The translations under genes and the position numbers were made by a program. A stretch of 21,313 bases of DNA from Bacteroidota bacterium (GTDB lineage: Bacteria > Bacteroidota > Bacteroidia > B-17B0 > Aurantibacillaceae). Shown here one piece after another: positions 1-9,026 of this stretch (the stretch's first letter is position 1; the number at the start of each line of letters is the position of its first letter). The DNA lies in assembly GCA_025359355.1 (NCBI GenBank), contig JANYGR010000195.1, positions 1 to 21,313 of the forward strand, read 5' to 3'. Below the pieces are notes generated by a model that saw nothing but the letters and a program-made list of their open reading frames with translations, did no database searches and was not told the DNA's origin.

Positions 1-272
1 CTAATACATCTGGTTTTTTGCCCGAAGAACGTGAGTGGATGGAACAATTTATGCAATCCGGTTTTACAGATTCTTTCAGGCATTTCAATCAAGAACCGCA
101 TCAATACAGTTGGTGGAGCTATCGCGCAGGTTCACGTGGGAAGAATTTAGGTTGGCGAATTGACTATAATTTAACAGCTAATCACTTAGATAAACACTTA
201 ATGCGATCTGTTATTTTACCTGATGCAGTTCATAGTGATCACTGCCCTGTTTTATTAGAATTACAATTTTAA
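1..272 (+). CDS. xth: Exodeoxyribonuclease III family protein, C-terminal part (5' end outside window)
   Basis: The frame is open through the left window edge, so this is the 3' end of a longer gene; roughly 90 codons are seen out of about 255 usual for the family. The visible part begins NTSGFLPEEREW, which matches the 'GF.PEER' segment of exonuclease III/AP endonuclease enzymes. It continues through SGFTDSFRHF, the SWWSYRAGSRGKNLGWRID block, and ends with HSDHCPVLLEL. The Asp of WRID and the Asp-His pair of SDH are catalytic or metal-binding positions in this endonuclease/exonuclease/phosphatase fold. The known role is cleavage 5' of abasic sites in base-excision repair plus 3'-exonuclease activity, in the cytoplasm. 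A TTG at 18-20 lies in frame but is internal to the conserved domain, so it is not the start. The family assignment is secure; the exact paralogue (xth versus exoA) is not. Confidence 0.9.
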   Translation, partial: NTSGFLPEEREWMEQFMQSGFTDSFRHFNQEPHQYSWWSYRAGSRGKNLGWRIDYNLTANHLDKHLMRSVILPDAVHSDHCPVLLELQF

Positions 273-312
273 TAATTTAACTAATTATTTTAGGGAATTT
301 AGATTTTAAAGT

Positions 313-320
313 TATATTTG
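313..320 (+). promoter_or_regulatory. Candidate Bacteroidota -7 box for the binding-lipoprotein gene
   Basis: TATATTTG matches the Bacteroidota -7 consensus TAnnTTTG exactly and lies 27 bp before the ATG at 348. No good TTG -33 box is seen at the expected distance; TTTAG around 289-293 is the closest. Confidence 0.45.
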
Positions 321-347
321 TAGTTACTATAATTTACTATTTTTAGC

Positions 348-2117
348 ATGAGAAAAATATTCATTCCACTAATTGCAAGTGCATTAACATTAGGAGTAGC
401 ATCTTGCAACTCTTGTTCAGGTGATAAAAAGGATAACCATGATGGCGCTGAAGCCAAGGGTGGAGTCTATATGGGAGGCGTGATGCGCCTTAACGAAGTA
501 GAGGCTTTTAAGTCTCTTAATCCAATGAGTGTTAATGAAGTAGTAAGTTTTCATATTGGCACTCAATTATTCGAGGGCTTAGTGAAATTTGACCAAGCTG
601 ATTTGTCTGTAAAGCCTGCTATTGCCAGTCGTTGGGATATTAACGAAAATCAAACAGAATGGACATTTCATATTCGTCAAGGTGTGATGTTCCATGCGGA
701 TGCTTGTTTTGCTGATGGAAAAGGACGCGTTATGACAGCAAACGATATAAAATATTGTTTTGATAAATTATGTACATCAGATGCAAACAATGCTCAGTTT
801 GATGTAACGTTCAAAGACCGTGTAGTTGGTGCAAATGAAGCATTTGAGTCATCAAAAGCAGGTAAGAACATTGGTGTGTCTGGAGTAAAAGTAACAAATG
901 ATAGTACATTAGTAATTACGTTAAAACAACCATTTGCAGGTTTCTTAAATATTATTGCCATGCCAGGATGTTGGGTTTACCCAAAAGAAGCAGTTGATAA
1001 ATATGCTCAAGACTTCCGTATTCACCCAGTTGGTACTGGACCATTTCAGTTAGAAACTGTGAAAGAAGGAGAAGTTCTAATTATGAAAAAGAATCCTAAT
1101 TATTATGGGGTTGATAAAGATGGCAATAAACTTCCTTATTTAGAAGGTATCAAATACACATTTATTCGTGAGAAGAAAGCTGAAATTTTAGAATTCAAAT
1201 CTGGTAATTTAGATATGGTATACCGTTTACCGGTTGAAATTTTTCACGAAATTATGGGAGATTTAGAACATGCTAAAGATCGTAAGACAGATTTTCAAAT
1301 TATGAATTCCCCTGCATTTAATACTAATTACTTAGGGTTTAATTGTGCAAGTGCAGCATTTGCCAAAAAGGAAGTTCGTTTAGCGTTTAATTATGCAATT
1401 GACAGACATAAGATAGCCGATTTTACAATTCAAGGCGAAGGTACATCTGCAGATTATGGTGTTGTTCCTTATGTAGAAGCATTTGAAAAAGATGGTTATG
1501 ACTTTAAAGGATTGAAAGGATATACATTTGATGCAGAAAAAGCAAAAAATTACATGAAACAGGCTGGTTACCCTGATGGTAAAGGCTTCCCTAAATTAAC
1601 GTTGCAAATTAATAGTGGTGGTGGAGATAGAAATATTTTAATTGCAGAGGTAATCCAAAAAATGTTGAAAGAAAATTTAAATATCGATATCGACATTAAT
1701 ACTGTGCCAATGGCTGAACATATAGAGCATTTGCAATTAGGTAAATCTGACTTTTTCCGTTTAGCTTGGGTAGCTGATTATCCAGATCCTGAAACATTTT
1801 TAACCATTTTCTATGGTAAGCATGTTCCAGCAAATCCTACTGAGAAAACGTACATCAATTATTTCCGTTTCAAAAATGCACGCTTTGATTCATTGTTTGC
1901 TGCATCATTTACAGAGCCTGATAAAGCAAAGCGTTATGCATTATTATCAAGAGCTGAACAAATTGTATTAGATGAGGCTGCTTTTATGCCAATATTCTAT
2001 GACGAAAACTTTCGCTTAGAGCAATTAAACGTTCGTAATTTCCCTGAAAATGCGATGAATTATATGGATTTATCAGTGGTATATTTAATACCGAAAGATA
2101 AAATGCCAAAAAAATAA
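348..2117 (+). CDS. Peptide ABC-transporter substrate-binding lipoprotein (SBP_bac_5 family)
   Basis: A 589-residue protein with a lipoprotein signal peptide: a charged start, a hydrophobic stretch at residues 4-18, and lipobox VASC with the lipidated Cys at 20. The mature part has the layout of DppA/OppA-type solute-binding proteins. These include LFEGLVKFD near residue 75, WTFHIRQGVMFHADA near 105 (the family signature region), VGTGPFQLE near 228, and the late LAWVADYPDP.TFL and NYFRFKNARFDSL blocks. Such proteins capture dipeptides or oligopeptides and hand them to an ABC permease. No permease or ATPase gene is next to it here, so partners must be encoded elsewhere or it works alone. It is transcribed singly and ends at a strong hairpin. 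The family is secure; ligand specificity cannot be read from the sequence. Confidence 0.9.
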   Translation: MRKIFIPLIASALTLGVASCNSCSGDKKDNHDGAEAKGGVYMGGVMRLNEVEAFKSLNPMSVNEVVSFHIGTQLFEGLVKFDQADLSVKPAIASRWDINENQTEWTFHIRQGVMFHADACFADGKGRVMTANDIKYCFDKLCTSDANNAQFDVTFKDRVVGANEAFESSKAGKNIGVSGVKVTNDSTLVITLKQPFAGFLNIIAMPGCWVYPKEAVDKYAQDFRIHPVGTGPFQLETVKEGEVLIMKKNPNYYGVDKDGNKLPYLEGIKYTFIREKKAEILEFKSGNLDMVYRLPVEIFHEIMGDLEHAKDRKTDFQIMNSPAFNTNYLGFNCASAAFAKKEVRLAFNYAIDRHKIADFTIQGEGTSADYGVVPYVEAFEKDGYDFKGLKGYTFDAEKAKNYMKQAGYPDGKGFPKLTLQINSGGGDRNILIAEVIQKMLKENLNIDIDINTVPMAEHIEHLQLGKSDFFRLAWVADYPDPETFLTIFYGKHVPANPTEKTYINYFRFKNARFDSLFAASFTEPDKAKRYALLSRAEQIVLDEAAFMPIFYDENFRLEQLNVRNFPENAMNYMDLSVVYLIPKDKMPKK

Positions 2118-2134
2118 GCTTACTTTATTATACT

Positions 2135-2171
2135 AAAAAGCCCATTTAAGAATTTCTTAAATGGGCTTTTT
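2135..2171. terminator. Bidirectional intrinsic terminator between convergent genes
   Basis: A near-perfect inverted repeat: AAAAAGCCCATTTAAGAA, one T, then its exact reverse complement. The stem has a GC core (GCCC/GGGC) with A-tract and T-tract at the outer ends, so it gives a hairpin followed by U on either strand. It lies 18 bp after the stop of the binding lipoprotein and 35 bp after the stop of gmk on the other strand, and should serve both. Confidence 0.85.
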
Positions 2172-2205
2172 AATGATATGATAATTGAGGAGATAGGATT
2201 AGTGA

Positions 2206-2775
2206 TTAGTCGAGAAATTCACTCACAACTTTCTCAGCTTTTATAAAAGCTTCTTCGAGCATTTCGTTTAAAATAAAGGTGTCGAATAAATCAGCCGTTT
2301 TAAGTTCTTTTTCTGCCTTTGCAACACGCCTAGCAATGCTTTCGGCGCTATCTGTACTTCGTGAGTTTAACCGTTCCTCCAAGATTTTGATACTAGGAGG
2401 CATTACAAAAACAGCAAGTGCTTTGTTGCCAAATATTTTTTTAAGGTTTAATCCACCCTCTACATCAATATCAAAAATAACGTGTTTACCTTTTGCCCAA
2501 ATCCGATTGACTTCACTTTTTAAAGTTCCATAATGAGTGCCGGCATATACTTCTTCCCATTCCAAAAATTCTTTATTATCAATCTTCTGTTTAAATTCGT
2601 CTACCGTTAAGTAATAATAATCCTTGCCATTTTCTTCAACACCTCTCCTTGGCCTGCTAGTAGCAGAAATAGAAAACTCTAATTGGTTAGGAAATGTTTT
2701 AAGAAGGTGCCTTACAATGGTTGTTTTACCTGAACCAGATGGGGCTGAAAATATAATTAGTTTTCCGTTAGACAT
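2206..2775 (-). CDS. gmk: Guanylate kinase
   Basis: Catalyses ATP-dependent phosphorylation of GMP to GDP in the cytoplasm, an essential nucleotide step. Counted from the chosen start, the 189-residue protein opens with MSNGKLIIFSAPSGSGKTT, which carries the P-loop GSGKT. It continues with the GMP-binding SRPRRGVEENGKDYYYL and EWEEVYAGTHYGT segments, VIFDIDVEGG (Walker B region), and a lid segment with RLNSRSTDSAESIARR. The length fits the family. The frame is open for 12 more codons to an ATG at 2811, but a good promoter (-7 box at 2779-2786) lies inside that extension and the P-loop normally starts just after the first few residues, so I choose the ATG at 2775. The mRNA would then have almost no leader. 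It converges with the upstream binding-lipoprotein gene across a shared terminator. Confidence 0.95.
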   Translation of the reverse strand: MSNGKLIIFSAPSGSGKTTIVRHLLKTFPNQLEFSISATSRPRRGVEENGKDYYYLTVDEFKQKIDNKEFLEWEEVYAGTHYGTLKSEVNRIWAKGKHVIFDIDVEGGLNLKKIFGNKALAVFVMPPSIKILEERLNSRSTDSAESIARRVAKAEKELKTADLFDTFILNEMLEEAFIKAEKVVSEFLD

Positions 2776-2778
2776 AGG

Positions 2779-2808
2779 CAAAGATAAACAAATATTTACG
2801 ACGACAAA
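2779..2808 (-). promoter_or_regulatory. gmk promoter
   Basis: Read on the minus strand, TTTG (2808-2805) is followed after 18 bases by TATCTTTG (2786-2779), an exact match to the Bacteroidota TAnnTTTG -7 box. The expected transcription start falls at about the ATG at 2775, giving a nearly leaderless message and arguing against the upstream ATG at 2811. Confidence 0.6.
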
Positions 2809-2861
2809 CAAGCCAAATTAAATGTGGCGTTGTTCTTCGTAAAATATACTTTAATTGGAGC

Positions 2862-4949
2862 CTATTCTTTAATCACTTTTCTAACAAAGCAGTTAGTTGC
2901 AGTAAAAATTTTCAAAACATACATTCCTTCCGAAAGCTCTGATAAATCAATAGTTTCAGTGTTATTGTTTTCTGAAACAAGTTTCCCGTTTATATCAAAT
3001 AATTCAATCTTAAGTGGCTTAATGGAGGTTGCAATGGTAATAATGCTTTTAGTAGGATTTGGATAAAGTAAAATGTCATTTGAACTTAAATCGGCTATAT
3101 TAGTTGTAATTGCTGAAGAGAAAAAGAAAGTTAAAATGTCATTCATTAAACTCGTTCGTTTGGTCGAGTTATATATGGTTTCAAAAGGAAAGGTGAGATA
3201 CACTAATTTTCCTGCAGCAGTACCACTTGGAAATAATCCAGAAAAATAAATGCCTGATTTATTTGTGTTTAAATTCGTGAACTGCATAGTAGAAACGCCA
3301 CCATTTACAGGAGTAATCACATCTGGGTAATCCACATTATACGTACCGTTTGTGCCGTTATCAAAATAAATTGTATCTGTAAAATTAAAAATACTATTAC
3401 TTGTTTCGTTCACACTTTTATACCAAGTACTAGCTTGATTATTAGGCGCATCTGATACATAACTAGCTTTCAAATAATTTGCAAAAAAACTTTTATCAGT
3501 AACAGTGCCGCTAAAATCCAGGTCCCAAGCTATTTCGGAGCCACTAGTAAATAATTTGCCTCCTTGTTGTAAATAGCTACTCACTAATGTTTGCTCACTT
3601 GTACTATAGGTTTCATTAACTGTACTTTCTTTACCGAGTATCCAATCAATGACTTTGTAAGTGTTTAAATTAATTAATCCGTCGGTAATAGCATCATTAG
3701 TAGCCGAAGAACAATTTTTATTATTAGCTTTAATAGAACTTGCATGTTGTATGACAAAATTATACGTGTTGCCTGTAGAAGCCCTGTCAAAGCCATTTAC
3801 GACTAATACACTATCTTGATAATTACAGGGTACAGCTGCTAATAATTCAGAGGTAGGAGATGTAACTGAATAGGTTGCATTGTACGCTTCAATTTTTACA
3901 TAATATAATTGATTAGGCGTTAGTGTTGATAAAATCAAATTTGATTTAATAAGTGTTGTGGGTGCTGAAAACGTTAAGCCGTTGGTGCTGGTGTATATTT
4001 TATAATGCGTAACGTTTGCATCGTTCTTTACTTTTATCTCTATCGTATTATTTGTTTTATTTATTACTGCAAATGATTTTGGTTGACTCAACGTCGTAAT
4101 TGGATTACCATAAGGATATTCGGGAGGATTAATGACGCCTTCATCACTTAACAGTGGATTTAAAGTGGAAGACTGTAAAATGGCTTTAACAGTAGTTGCT
4201 GAGCCGTTATATACTACAGCGTTTTGTACAAAGCGCATACCATGACTATAGTCCATATAAGTATCGGCATGTACATTACTGAGTGGTTGTATAGGATTAC
4301 CAATACTTGTGTGCCAACCATAAATAACAACTCTGTTAGCGGTTGAGTATATTAAATTAGAAATAACAATATCTTTTTTATCGCCACCTACTAACGTTCC
4401 CAATGGATAGGCCGTTACAGAGGAAGATCGTTGTGACCCCACCATATTGTTATGTTGTGCAAATGCTTGAACAGTAGTCATGGTGCCACTTGCAGGAATG
4501 GTTAAGGGCGGTAATTTTAACGCAGCTTGCGCATAAATATCGTTTACCATTTTACGGGTTGGCAACGTACACCCAATGCTATCTGTTATTTTGGTAGCAA
4601 CTATAGGAGACATAGGACATAAAAAATAATCAGCATCAGAACCTATTGCAATATAATCTGGGGTTACATAATAGGTAACACTTTGCACAGATCCGCTAAT
4701 CACAGCTGTAGAAGTTACTGGCGAGAGATTGCGATAAAAATTTGGAACGTTACCACTAATAAATTCATTATAAATTAAATTTTCGCGAGCAGTAAAACTC
4801 AAAGGCAAAATCGCTACTGTAAATTGCGAGCCAGTCATAGCGCCACTAGTACGAGGCGGAACGTTTAACGTTTGCGAAAAAATAAGGCTGCTTAAAAATA
4901 AAAATACAGCTAAAATAAAATGTTTAGTAGGTGGCGTTAATTTTATCAT
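2862..4949 (-). CDS. Secreted FN3-containing T9SS type A sorting-domain protein
   Basis: A 695-residue exported protein. Signal peptide at residues 1-26 (hydrophobic FILAVFLFLSSLIFSQ). Residues about 45-275 form a conserved-looking globular region containing TYYVTPDYIAIGSDADYF, GCTLPTRKMVNDIYAQA, GGDKKDIVISN, VVIYGWH and MDYSHGMRFV. I recall this block in secreted proteins sometimes labelled 'xanthan lyase' or hypothetical, but I cannot name the domain or confirm an activity. An FN3 domain spans about 287-373. A second block opening with VLVVNGFDRA (381-390) follows. The T9SS sorting domain is about 621-695 (ILLYPNPTKS to the basic end). The gene starts 2 bp after the stop of the metalloprotease gene, so the two are cotranscribed. 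The glycan-related or adhesive role is a guess. Confidence 0.75.
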   Translation of the reverse strand: MIKLTPPTKHFILAVFLFLSSLIFSQTLNVPPRTSGAMTGSQFTVAILPLSFTARENLIYNEFISGNVPNFYRNLSPVTSTAVISGSVQSVTYYVTPDYIAIGSDADYFLCPMSPIVATKITDSIGCTLPTRKMVNDIYAQAALKLPPLTIPASGTMTTVQAFAQHNNMVGSQRSSSVTAYPLGTLVGGDKKDIVISNLIYSTANRVVIYGWHTSIGNPIQPLSNVHADTYMDYSHGMRFVQNAVVYNGSATTVKAILQSSTLNPLLSDEGVINPPEYPYGNPITTLSQPKSFAVINKTNNTIEIKVKNDANVTHYKIYTSTNGLTFSAPTTLIKSNLILSTLTPNQLYYVKIEAYNATYSVTSPTSELLAAVPCNYQDSVLVVNGFDRASTGNTYNFVIQHASSIKANNKNCSSATNDAITDGLINLNTYKVIDWILGKESTVNETYSTSEQTLVSSYLQQGGKLFTSGSEIAWDLDFSGTVTDKSFFANYLKASYVSDAPNNQASTWYKSVNETSNSIFNFTDTIYFDNGTNGTYNVDYPDVITPVNGGVSTMQFTNLNTNKSGIYFSGLFPSGTAAGKLVYLTFPFETIYNSTKRTSLMNDILTFFFSSAITTNIADLSSNDILLYPNPTKSIITIATSIKPLKIELFDINGKLVSENNNTETIDLSELSEGMYVLKIFTATNCFVRKVIKE

Positions 4950-4951
4950 GA

Positions 4952-7900
4952 TTAATCTAAAATTAATTTCAGTATGTGTTTTTCAGTATCTGTTGTAACA
5001 GTTAAATAATATATTCCTTTACTCATACCACTTAAATCAATAGTTAACAGCGACGTGTTTTTTACAGTTTCTGTTTTAACGATTTGCCCTAAGGTATTGG
5101 TAACAGAGGCGTCTATCACATCAACGGAATTATTTAGAGCAATTGTAAATAGCCCGTTACTTGGATTAGGAGATAGTGAGATGTTATTAGATATATTCAA
5201 TGAATTGATGCTAGTAGCAAAAGATATACATGTGATTGAAGTTGTTTGACAACCTTTAGAATCAGCAACAACAACTGTATAACAACCAATCGGTAAATTT
5301 GATACCGTTGGAGTTGTTTGTCCTCCAGGCGCCCATTGATAAGTATAAGCGGGCGTTCCTCCACTTGATAAAACGCTAGCTGCACCATCGCTACAACCAC
5401 TACAACTGGCATTAGTAATACTTGTAATAGCTGTTAATACGGGAGGTTGGGTTATCGTCACCGAACTTGCTGTTGGACAACCTTTACTATCTGTTACTAC
5501 AATTGAGTAAGTTCCTGCGCATAATCCAGACCATGGTAAAGACGGACTATACATATAACCGGGAGTGCCTCCAGTAACACTAGCATTAAAAACGCCATTA
5601 CAAGTGCCGTTGCAAGTAACGTTAGTTGAAGTAGGTGTAATTACCATTGCTGTTGGTTGCGTTAAATTGACTGTTGAGATTGAGGTACAACCTCCAGCAT
5701 TAGATGTTATAACGGTATAAGCTCCCGCGCAAAGGGAATTGCATGGTAATGCGGAACAAGGACTAGGAGTTAACGTATAAGCGTATGGTCCGGAACCTCC
5801 AGTTGTACTGCCCGAAATAGAACCATTGCACGTACCAAAACAACTTGGATTTGTACTCGTCAGAACTGTTGTTGGAGATGCAATAACGTTTATGGTTGCA
5901 GTAGATGTAGTTGTTCCTGTTCCATTAGCGACTGTTAATGAAATAGTTTTAACACCACTTGTTGTATAGCTTGCTGAAACACTTGATGTTGTTGCGGTTG
6001 CAGGACTTCCGCCACCTGTATTCCAACTATAAGATGTTGGGCTACCTGAAGATGAATTACTTAAAGTAACAGTTTGTCCAATACATACAGAGCTAGGATT
6101 TGCACTAATGGTAGCTGTTGGTGCCGTGGCTGTAACAGTTGAGCCAGTGATATTGATGTTGTCAATGTATATGGCATCACCATAATGGCCTCTGTTAATA
6201 AAAGCGATGCGGACATTAGCTTGTCCAACATAAGGTGTTAAGTCAATGGAATCTTTTTTCCATTGAGTAATAGAAGTTGGAGAGAAAGCGGCGGCTGTAT
6301 TACTTGTAACGGCGGTAGTAAACTGAGAACCTCCTTTTAAATAGGCAGAGGTAACTGTTGCCCCACAATTTATAGAAACACCAATTTCCATAGTGTCGAT
6401 ATAAGGCGACGCAAATGTTTGTGAGTAAGCTCTATAAAAAGTCATTTTAGCAGAAGAAAATCCTGTAAGGCTAATAGCAGTTCTTAATTCATCACGTTTG
6501 TTAGCGGCGCTATCATTGTAATTATCAAACAAAGCACTTTGCGTACTGTTGTATCCAACAGTGGTAGATAGACTCCATTTCAAATTATCAGAACCATCAT
6601 CCACATTAGCCCAATTAGTAGGAGCAAATGTTGCTGTTTGAAAATCTTGAGTAAGAGGTAATGTTACTGGCGAACTTACAGTAATATAAGCCGTTTGAGT
6701 GAATGCACTACTACCTGTGCTATTTGAAGCCGTAAGTACCGTGCTATAAGTACCTGCTGTATTATATGTAATAGTAGGGTTTTGAACAGCAGATGTAGAA
6801 GGAGTTCCTCCAGCAAACGTCCAGTTCCAAGATGTTGGAGAGCCTGTACTTAAATCAGTATACGCTACTGTTTGTCCTGTACATATATTTGTTCTGTTGG
6901 CGGTAAAACTAGCTGTAGGGGCGCCAATCGAACAGTTACTTGATGTAAGAGGAGTCATTAAAACATTTCCACAAACGCCACCAGCTTGTGCATTACGAGT
7001 CATAACAGCTAATCCGCCATTCAAATCATCTGTATTTAAGGTCCGTTTAGATTGTCCGTTTGATAAAGCGTAATGCATTAAATCTGTTGCTTTAATAACG
7101 TGTCCCAATTGATGACCGTGACCTAATTCGTGAACAGTAACTGATTCGAAATCGTATTGTGAGCCGGTTGGTGCAGTAGGCCCGTATTGCCAAGTTAAAC
7201 CACCTGGCGAATTAGCAAACTGTATATCTAATTCTACAACAAACCATGTCATGTTTGGATTGGTACCACAACCACTCCAATAGCTTCCGCATTGCCCTAA
7301 AATGCCCGCTCCAAGCGAGCCGTTGAATGTAACTATGTTAACACCATCATTTACGGAAGATGTAATAGACGATGTAGTAGCAGCTAAAGTCCAATTAATA
7401 TAAGTAGCGCAACGCCATGATTGTAATGAGCGCTCAAATGCAGCTTTTGCTGGCGCATTGGTAATAAATGCTGAGTTATAAGTCCACACATAACCACCAC
7501 CCGAATTAGCATAATGCTTGGTGTTATAGATATTACCTGCATTATTTACATTTAAGTGACTATAAGGGATAGTAAGTGTAGAGGTGCTGTTTATCCCACT
7601 AACGCCAATAACGCCTGTTCCAGCAGCGCTTGGTACTTTCACTTGAATTTGTGTTGCGCTCCAAGATACAATTTCAGATGCCACAGGGGAGATGGTTGTT
7701 GCACCTCCATCATTTGAATTTTTAAAAGTAATTAAGGACGGAGTTGATGTAGCTCCAAATCCCGAACCATTAATCGTTAATACGGAAAAAGTACCTGCGG
7801 TTATTGTTGTTGGAGCAAAGCTGGTAATTGTGGCTACACTGGCAATGGCATTAATAGATGTGATAGGTTGAAATGGATTAATAGGTTTAATTTGTACGTA

Positions 7901-8407
7901 GTTAGTACTTGTGAGTTGTGCTAACAAAGGATATAAATTAACGGAAGCATTAGGGTATGTATTAAAGGGTTCTGTTGCATTATCATTAACAACATCATAT
8001 TTTATAAACCCTTGAGCACTTGCGTAAGCCTCAAAAACAGGCTTTCCGAACTGTGCAGTTTCAGTATTTGGGTTTAACGTAAAAACACCCACGTCTCCTA
8101 TTTCTAATTCGAGAGTTGGTTCAAACACATGTTTGTCTGTTCCTACAATTCCTCCTTCGGTGATAACTTCAATGTATGGAGAGGTTGTGTTTTTAAATGT
8201 TTTGTATACTTCCACCAAATTAGAAGTGAAAATTTTATTATGGGCTATATTCCAAAATGATTGTTGGTTAATCACTTTTCCCTCAATAATTAAATTAGAT
8301 TGTGGCGCTCGTTGACTCAAAAGCACTGGATACATTAGGCATTGCGCAGATGATTGATAAACGATGGCTGTAGTTATTAAAACAAAAAGTAAATATTTTT
8401 TCATCAT
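4952..8407 (-). CDS. Secreted zinc metalloprotease with TIG, PKD, SprB-type repeats and T9SS sorting domain
   Basis: An 1151-residue multidomain exoprotein. Signal peptide at about 1-21; a TIG/IPT domain at about 190-285 (ITSFAPTTITAG, INGSGFG). The protease domain at about 295-470 has the zinc site HELGHGHQLGH at 426-436 and a Met-turn-like DLMHYAL around Met444, as in metzincins. The first PKD domain is at about 497-578, a jelly-roll/MAM-like domain at about 583-760 and a second PKD at about 765-850. Three Cys-rich SprB-type repeats (about 855-1070; each with TGG.P.Y.Y, LCAG.Y.V or IGCYTVVV, and D.KGC motifs) follow, then the T9SS sorting domain (1074-1151). The zinc motif has Gln where metzincins usually have Gly. 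It is first in an operon with the FN3 protein and probably acts on extracellular protein. ATG at 8407 is used; a second ATG follows directly. Confidence 0.85.
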   Translation of the reverse strand: MMKKYLLFVLITTAIVYQSSAQCLMYPVLLSQRAPQSNLIIEGKVINQQSFWNIAHNKIFTSNLVEVYKTFKNTTSPYIEVITEGGIVGTDKHVFEPTLELEIGDVGVFTLNPNTETAQFGKPVFEAYASAQGFIKYDVVNDNATEPFNTYPNASVNLYPLLAQLTSTNYVQIKPINPFQPITSINAIASVATITSFAPTTITAGTFSVLTINGSGFGATSTPSLITFKNSNDGGATTISPVASEIVSWSATQIQVKVPSAAGTGVIGVSGINSTSTLTIPYSHLNVNNAGNIYNTKHYANSGGGYVWTYNSAFITNAPAKAAFERSLQSWRCATYINWTLAATTSSITSSVNDGVNIVTFNGSLGAGILGQCGSYWSGCGTNPNMTWFVVELDIQFANSPGGLTWQYGPTAPTGSQYDFESVTVHELGHGHQLGHVIKATDLMHYALSNGQSKRTLNTDDLNGGLAVMTRNAQAGGVCGNVLMTPLTSSNCSIGAPTASFTANRTNICTGQTVAYTDLSTGSPTSWNWTFAGGTPSTSAVQNPTITYNTAGTYSTVLTASNSTGSSAFTQTAYITVSSPVTLPLTQDFQTATFAPTNWANVDDGSDNLKWSLSTTVGYNSTQSALFDNYNDSAANKRDELRTAISLTGFSSAKMTFYRAYSQTFASPYIDTMEIGVSINCGATVTSAYLKGGSQFTTAVTSNTAAAFSPTSITQWKKDSIDLTPYVGQANVRIAFINRGHYGDAIYIDNINITGSTVTATAPTATISANPSSVCIGQTVTLSNSSSGSPTSYSWNTGGGSPATATTSSVSASYTTSGVKTISLTVANGTGTTTSTATINVIASPTTVLTSTNPSCFGTCNGSISGSTTGGSGPYAYTLTPSPCSALPCNSLCAGAYTVITSNAGGCTSISTVNLTQPTAMVITPTSTNVTCNGTCNGVFNASVTGGTPGYMYSPSLPWSGLCAGTYSIVVTDSKGCPTASSVTITQPPVLTAITSITNASCSGCSDGAASVLSSGGTPAYTYQWAPGGQTTPTVSNLPIGCYTVVVADSKGCQTTSITCISFATSINSLNISNNISLSPNPSNGLFTIALNNSVDVIDASVTNTLGQIVKTETVKNTSLLTIDLSGMSKGIYYLTVTTDTEKHILKLILD

Positions 8408-8426
8408 AAAAAATGGTTAGTTATAG

Positions 8427-8457
8427 TAAATATACTCGACATCCATGTAAAAGTCAA
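8427..8457 (-). promoter_or_regulatory. Candidate promoter of the metalloprotease operon
   Basis: On the minus strand TTG (8457-8455) is followed after 20 bases by TATATTTA (8434-8427), one base off the TAnnTTTG -7 consensus. It lies 19 bp before the ATG at 8407, in the 204-bp divergent region between the two T9SS operons. Confidence 0.5.
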
Positions 8458-8611
8458 GTTTAATAAGGCGTTATTCCATAGTAATGTAAAAATAGGTTAC
8501 TTTCTAAAAGGGAAGTTTCACTATACTCATTCAAAAATCAACTTCACTCATTTGCAATAATGAATTCTGTATTTTTTATAAATTTACTTACCGATAACAA
8601 TTACTTTACTT

Positions 8612-9010
8612 ATGATTAAACATTTACTTAGTTTTACTTTATTGTTTTTCGTTTATGCTTGTTCTACTGAGCCACAAGTGGAGCAAGAAACGATTATTGA
8701 TTCTAAAAACGAATCGAGCACGTCTGCAACAACCACTGACAATCATCAACAAGAACCTACTCAATATAGTTTTGCTGTTTTTTTATGCGATAGTTCAAAT
8801 CAAAAATTAGGGTACGGTTATAATGTCATTATGGACTCCCATGTATTTATTCATCAACCGTCTATCCCATCAATAGCTGGTAACAAAGGATTTACATCAA
8901 AAGAACAAGCAGAGAAAGTTGCTTCACTTGTTGTTTATAAACTCACTCATAACATCATGCCTCCGTCTGTAACACCCAAAGAATTGGATAGTTTGGGTAT
9001 TTTAAAATAA
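8612..9010 (+). CDS. DUF4907-like small lipoprotein
   Basis: A 132-residue protein with a hydrophobic N-terminus and FVYAC at residues 13-17, a usable but atypical lipobox with Cys at 17. A Ser/Thr/Asn/Gln-rich linker runs to about residue 48. The C-terminal domain has LGYGYNVIMDSHVFIHQPSI followed by PSIAGNKGF, KEQAEKVASLVVYKL, and PPSVTPKELDSLGI. This pattern of glycine-tyrosine turn, IPSI.G..GF and PP.VT..EL..LGI fits my memory of DUF4907. No enzymatic motif is seen. The gene opens a five-gene operon and ends 16 bp before the first kelch gene. I believe DUF4907 genes are often found beside kelch T9SS genes, which suggests a shared surface function. The molecular role is unknown. Confidence 0.7.
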   Translation: MIKHLLSFTLLFFVYACSTEPQVEQETIIDSKNESSTSATTTDNHQQEPTQYSFAVFLCDSSNQKLGYGYNVIMDSHVFIHQPSIPSIAGNKGFTSKEQAEKVASLVVYKLTHNIMPPSVTPKELDSLGILK

Positions 9011-9026
9011 AAAAACAATTGTCAAT

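Noticed and set aside
2776..2811. Longer gmk starting at the ATG at 2811
   Set aside because: The extension holds a good promoter -7 box and adds 12 residues before the normal guanylate kinase start; the ATG at 2775 fits better.
2624..3066. Plus-strand ORFs over gmk and the FN3 protein
   Set aside because: They are antisense shadows of genes with clear family motifs on the minus strand.
5300..5900. CRISPR-like or DNA repeat array in the metalloprotease gene
   Set aside because: Periodicity reflects SprB-type protein repeats of differing DNA sequence, not identical repeats with spacers.
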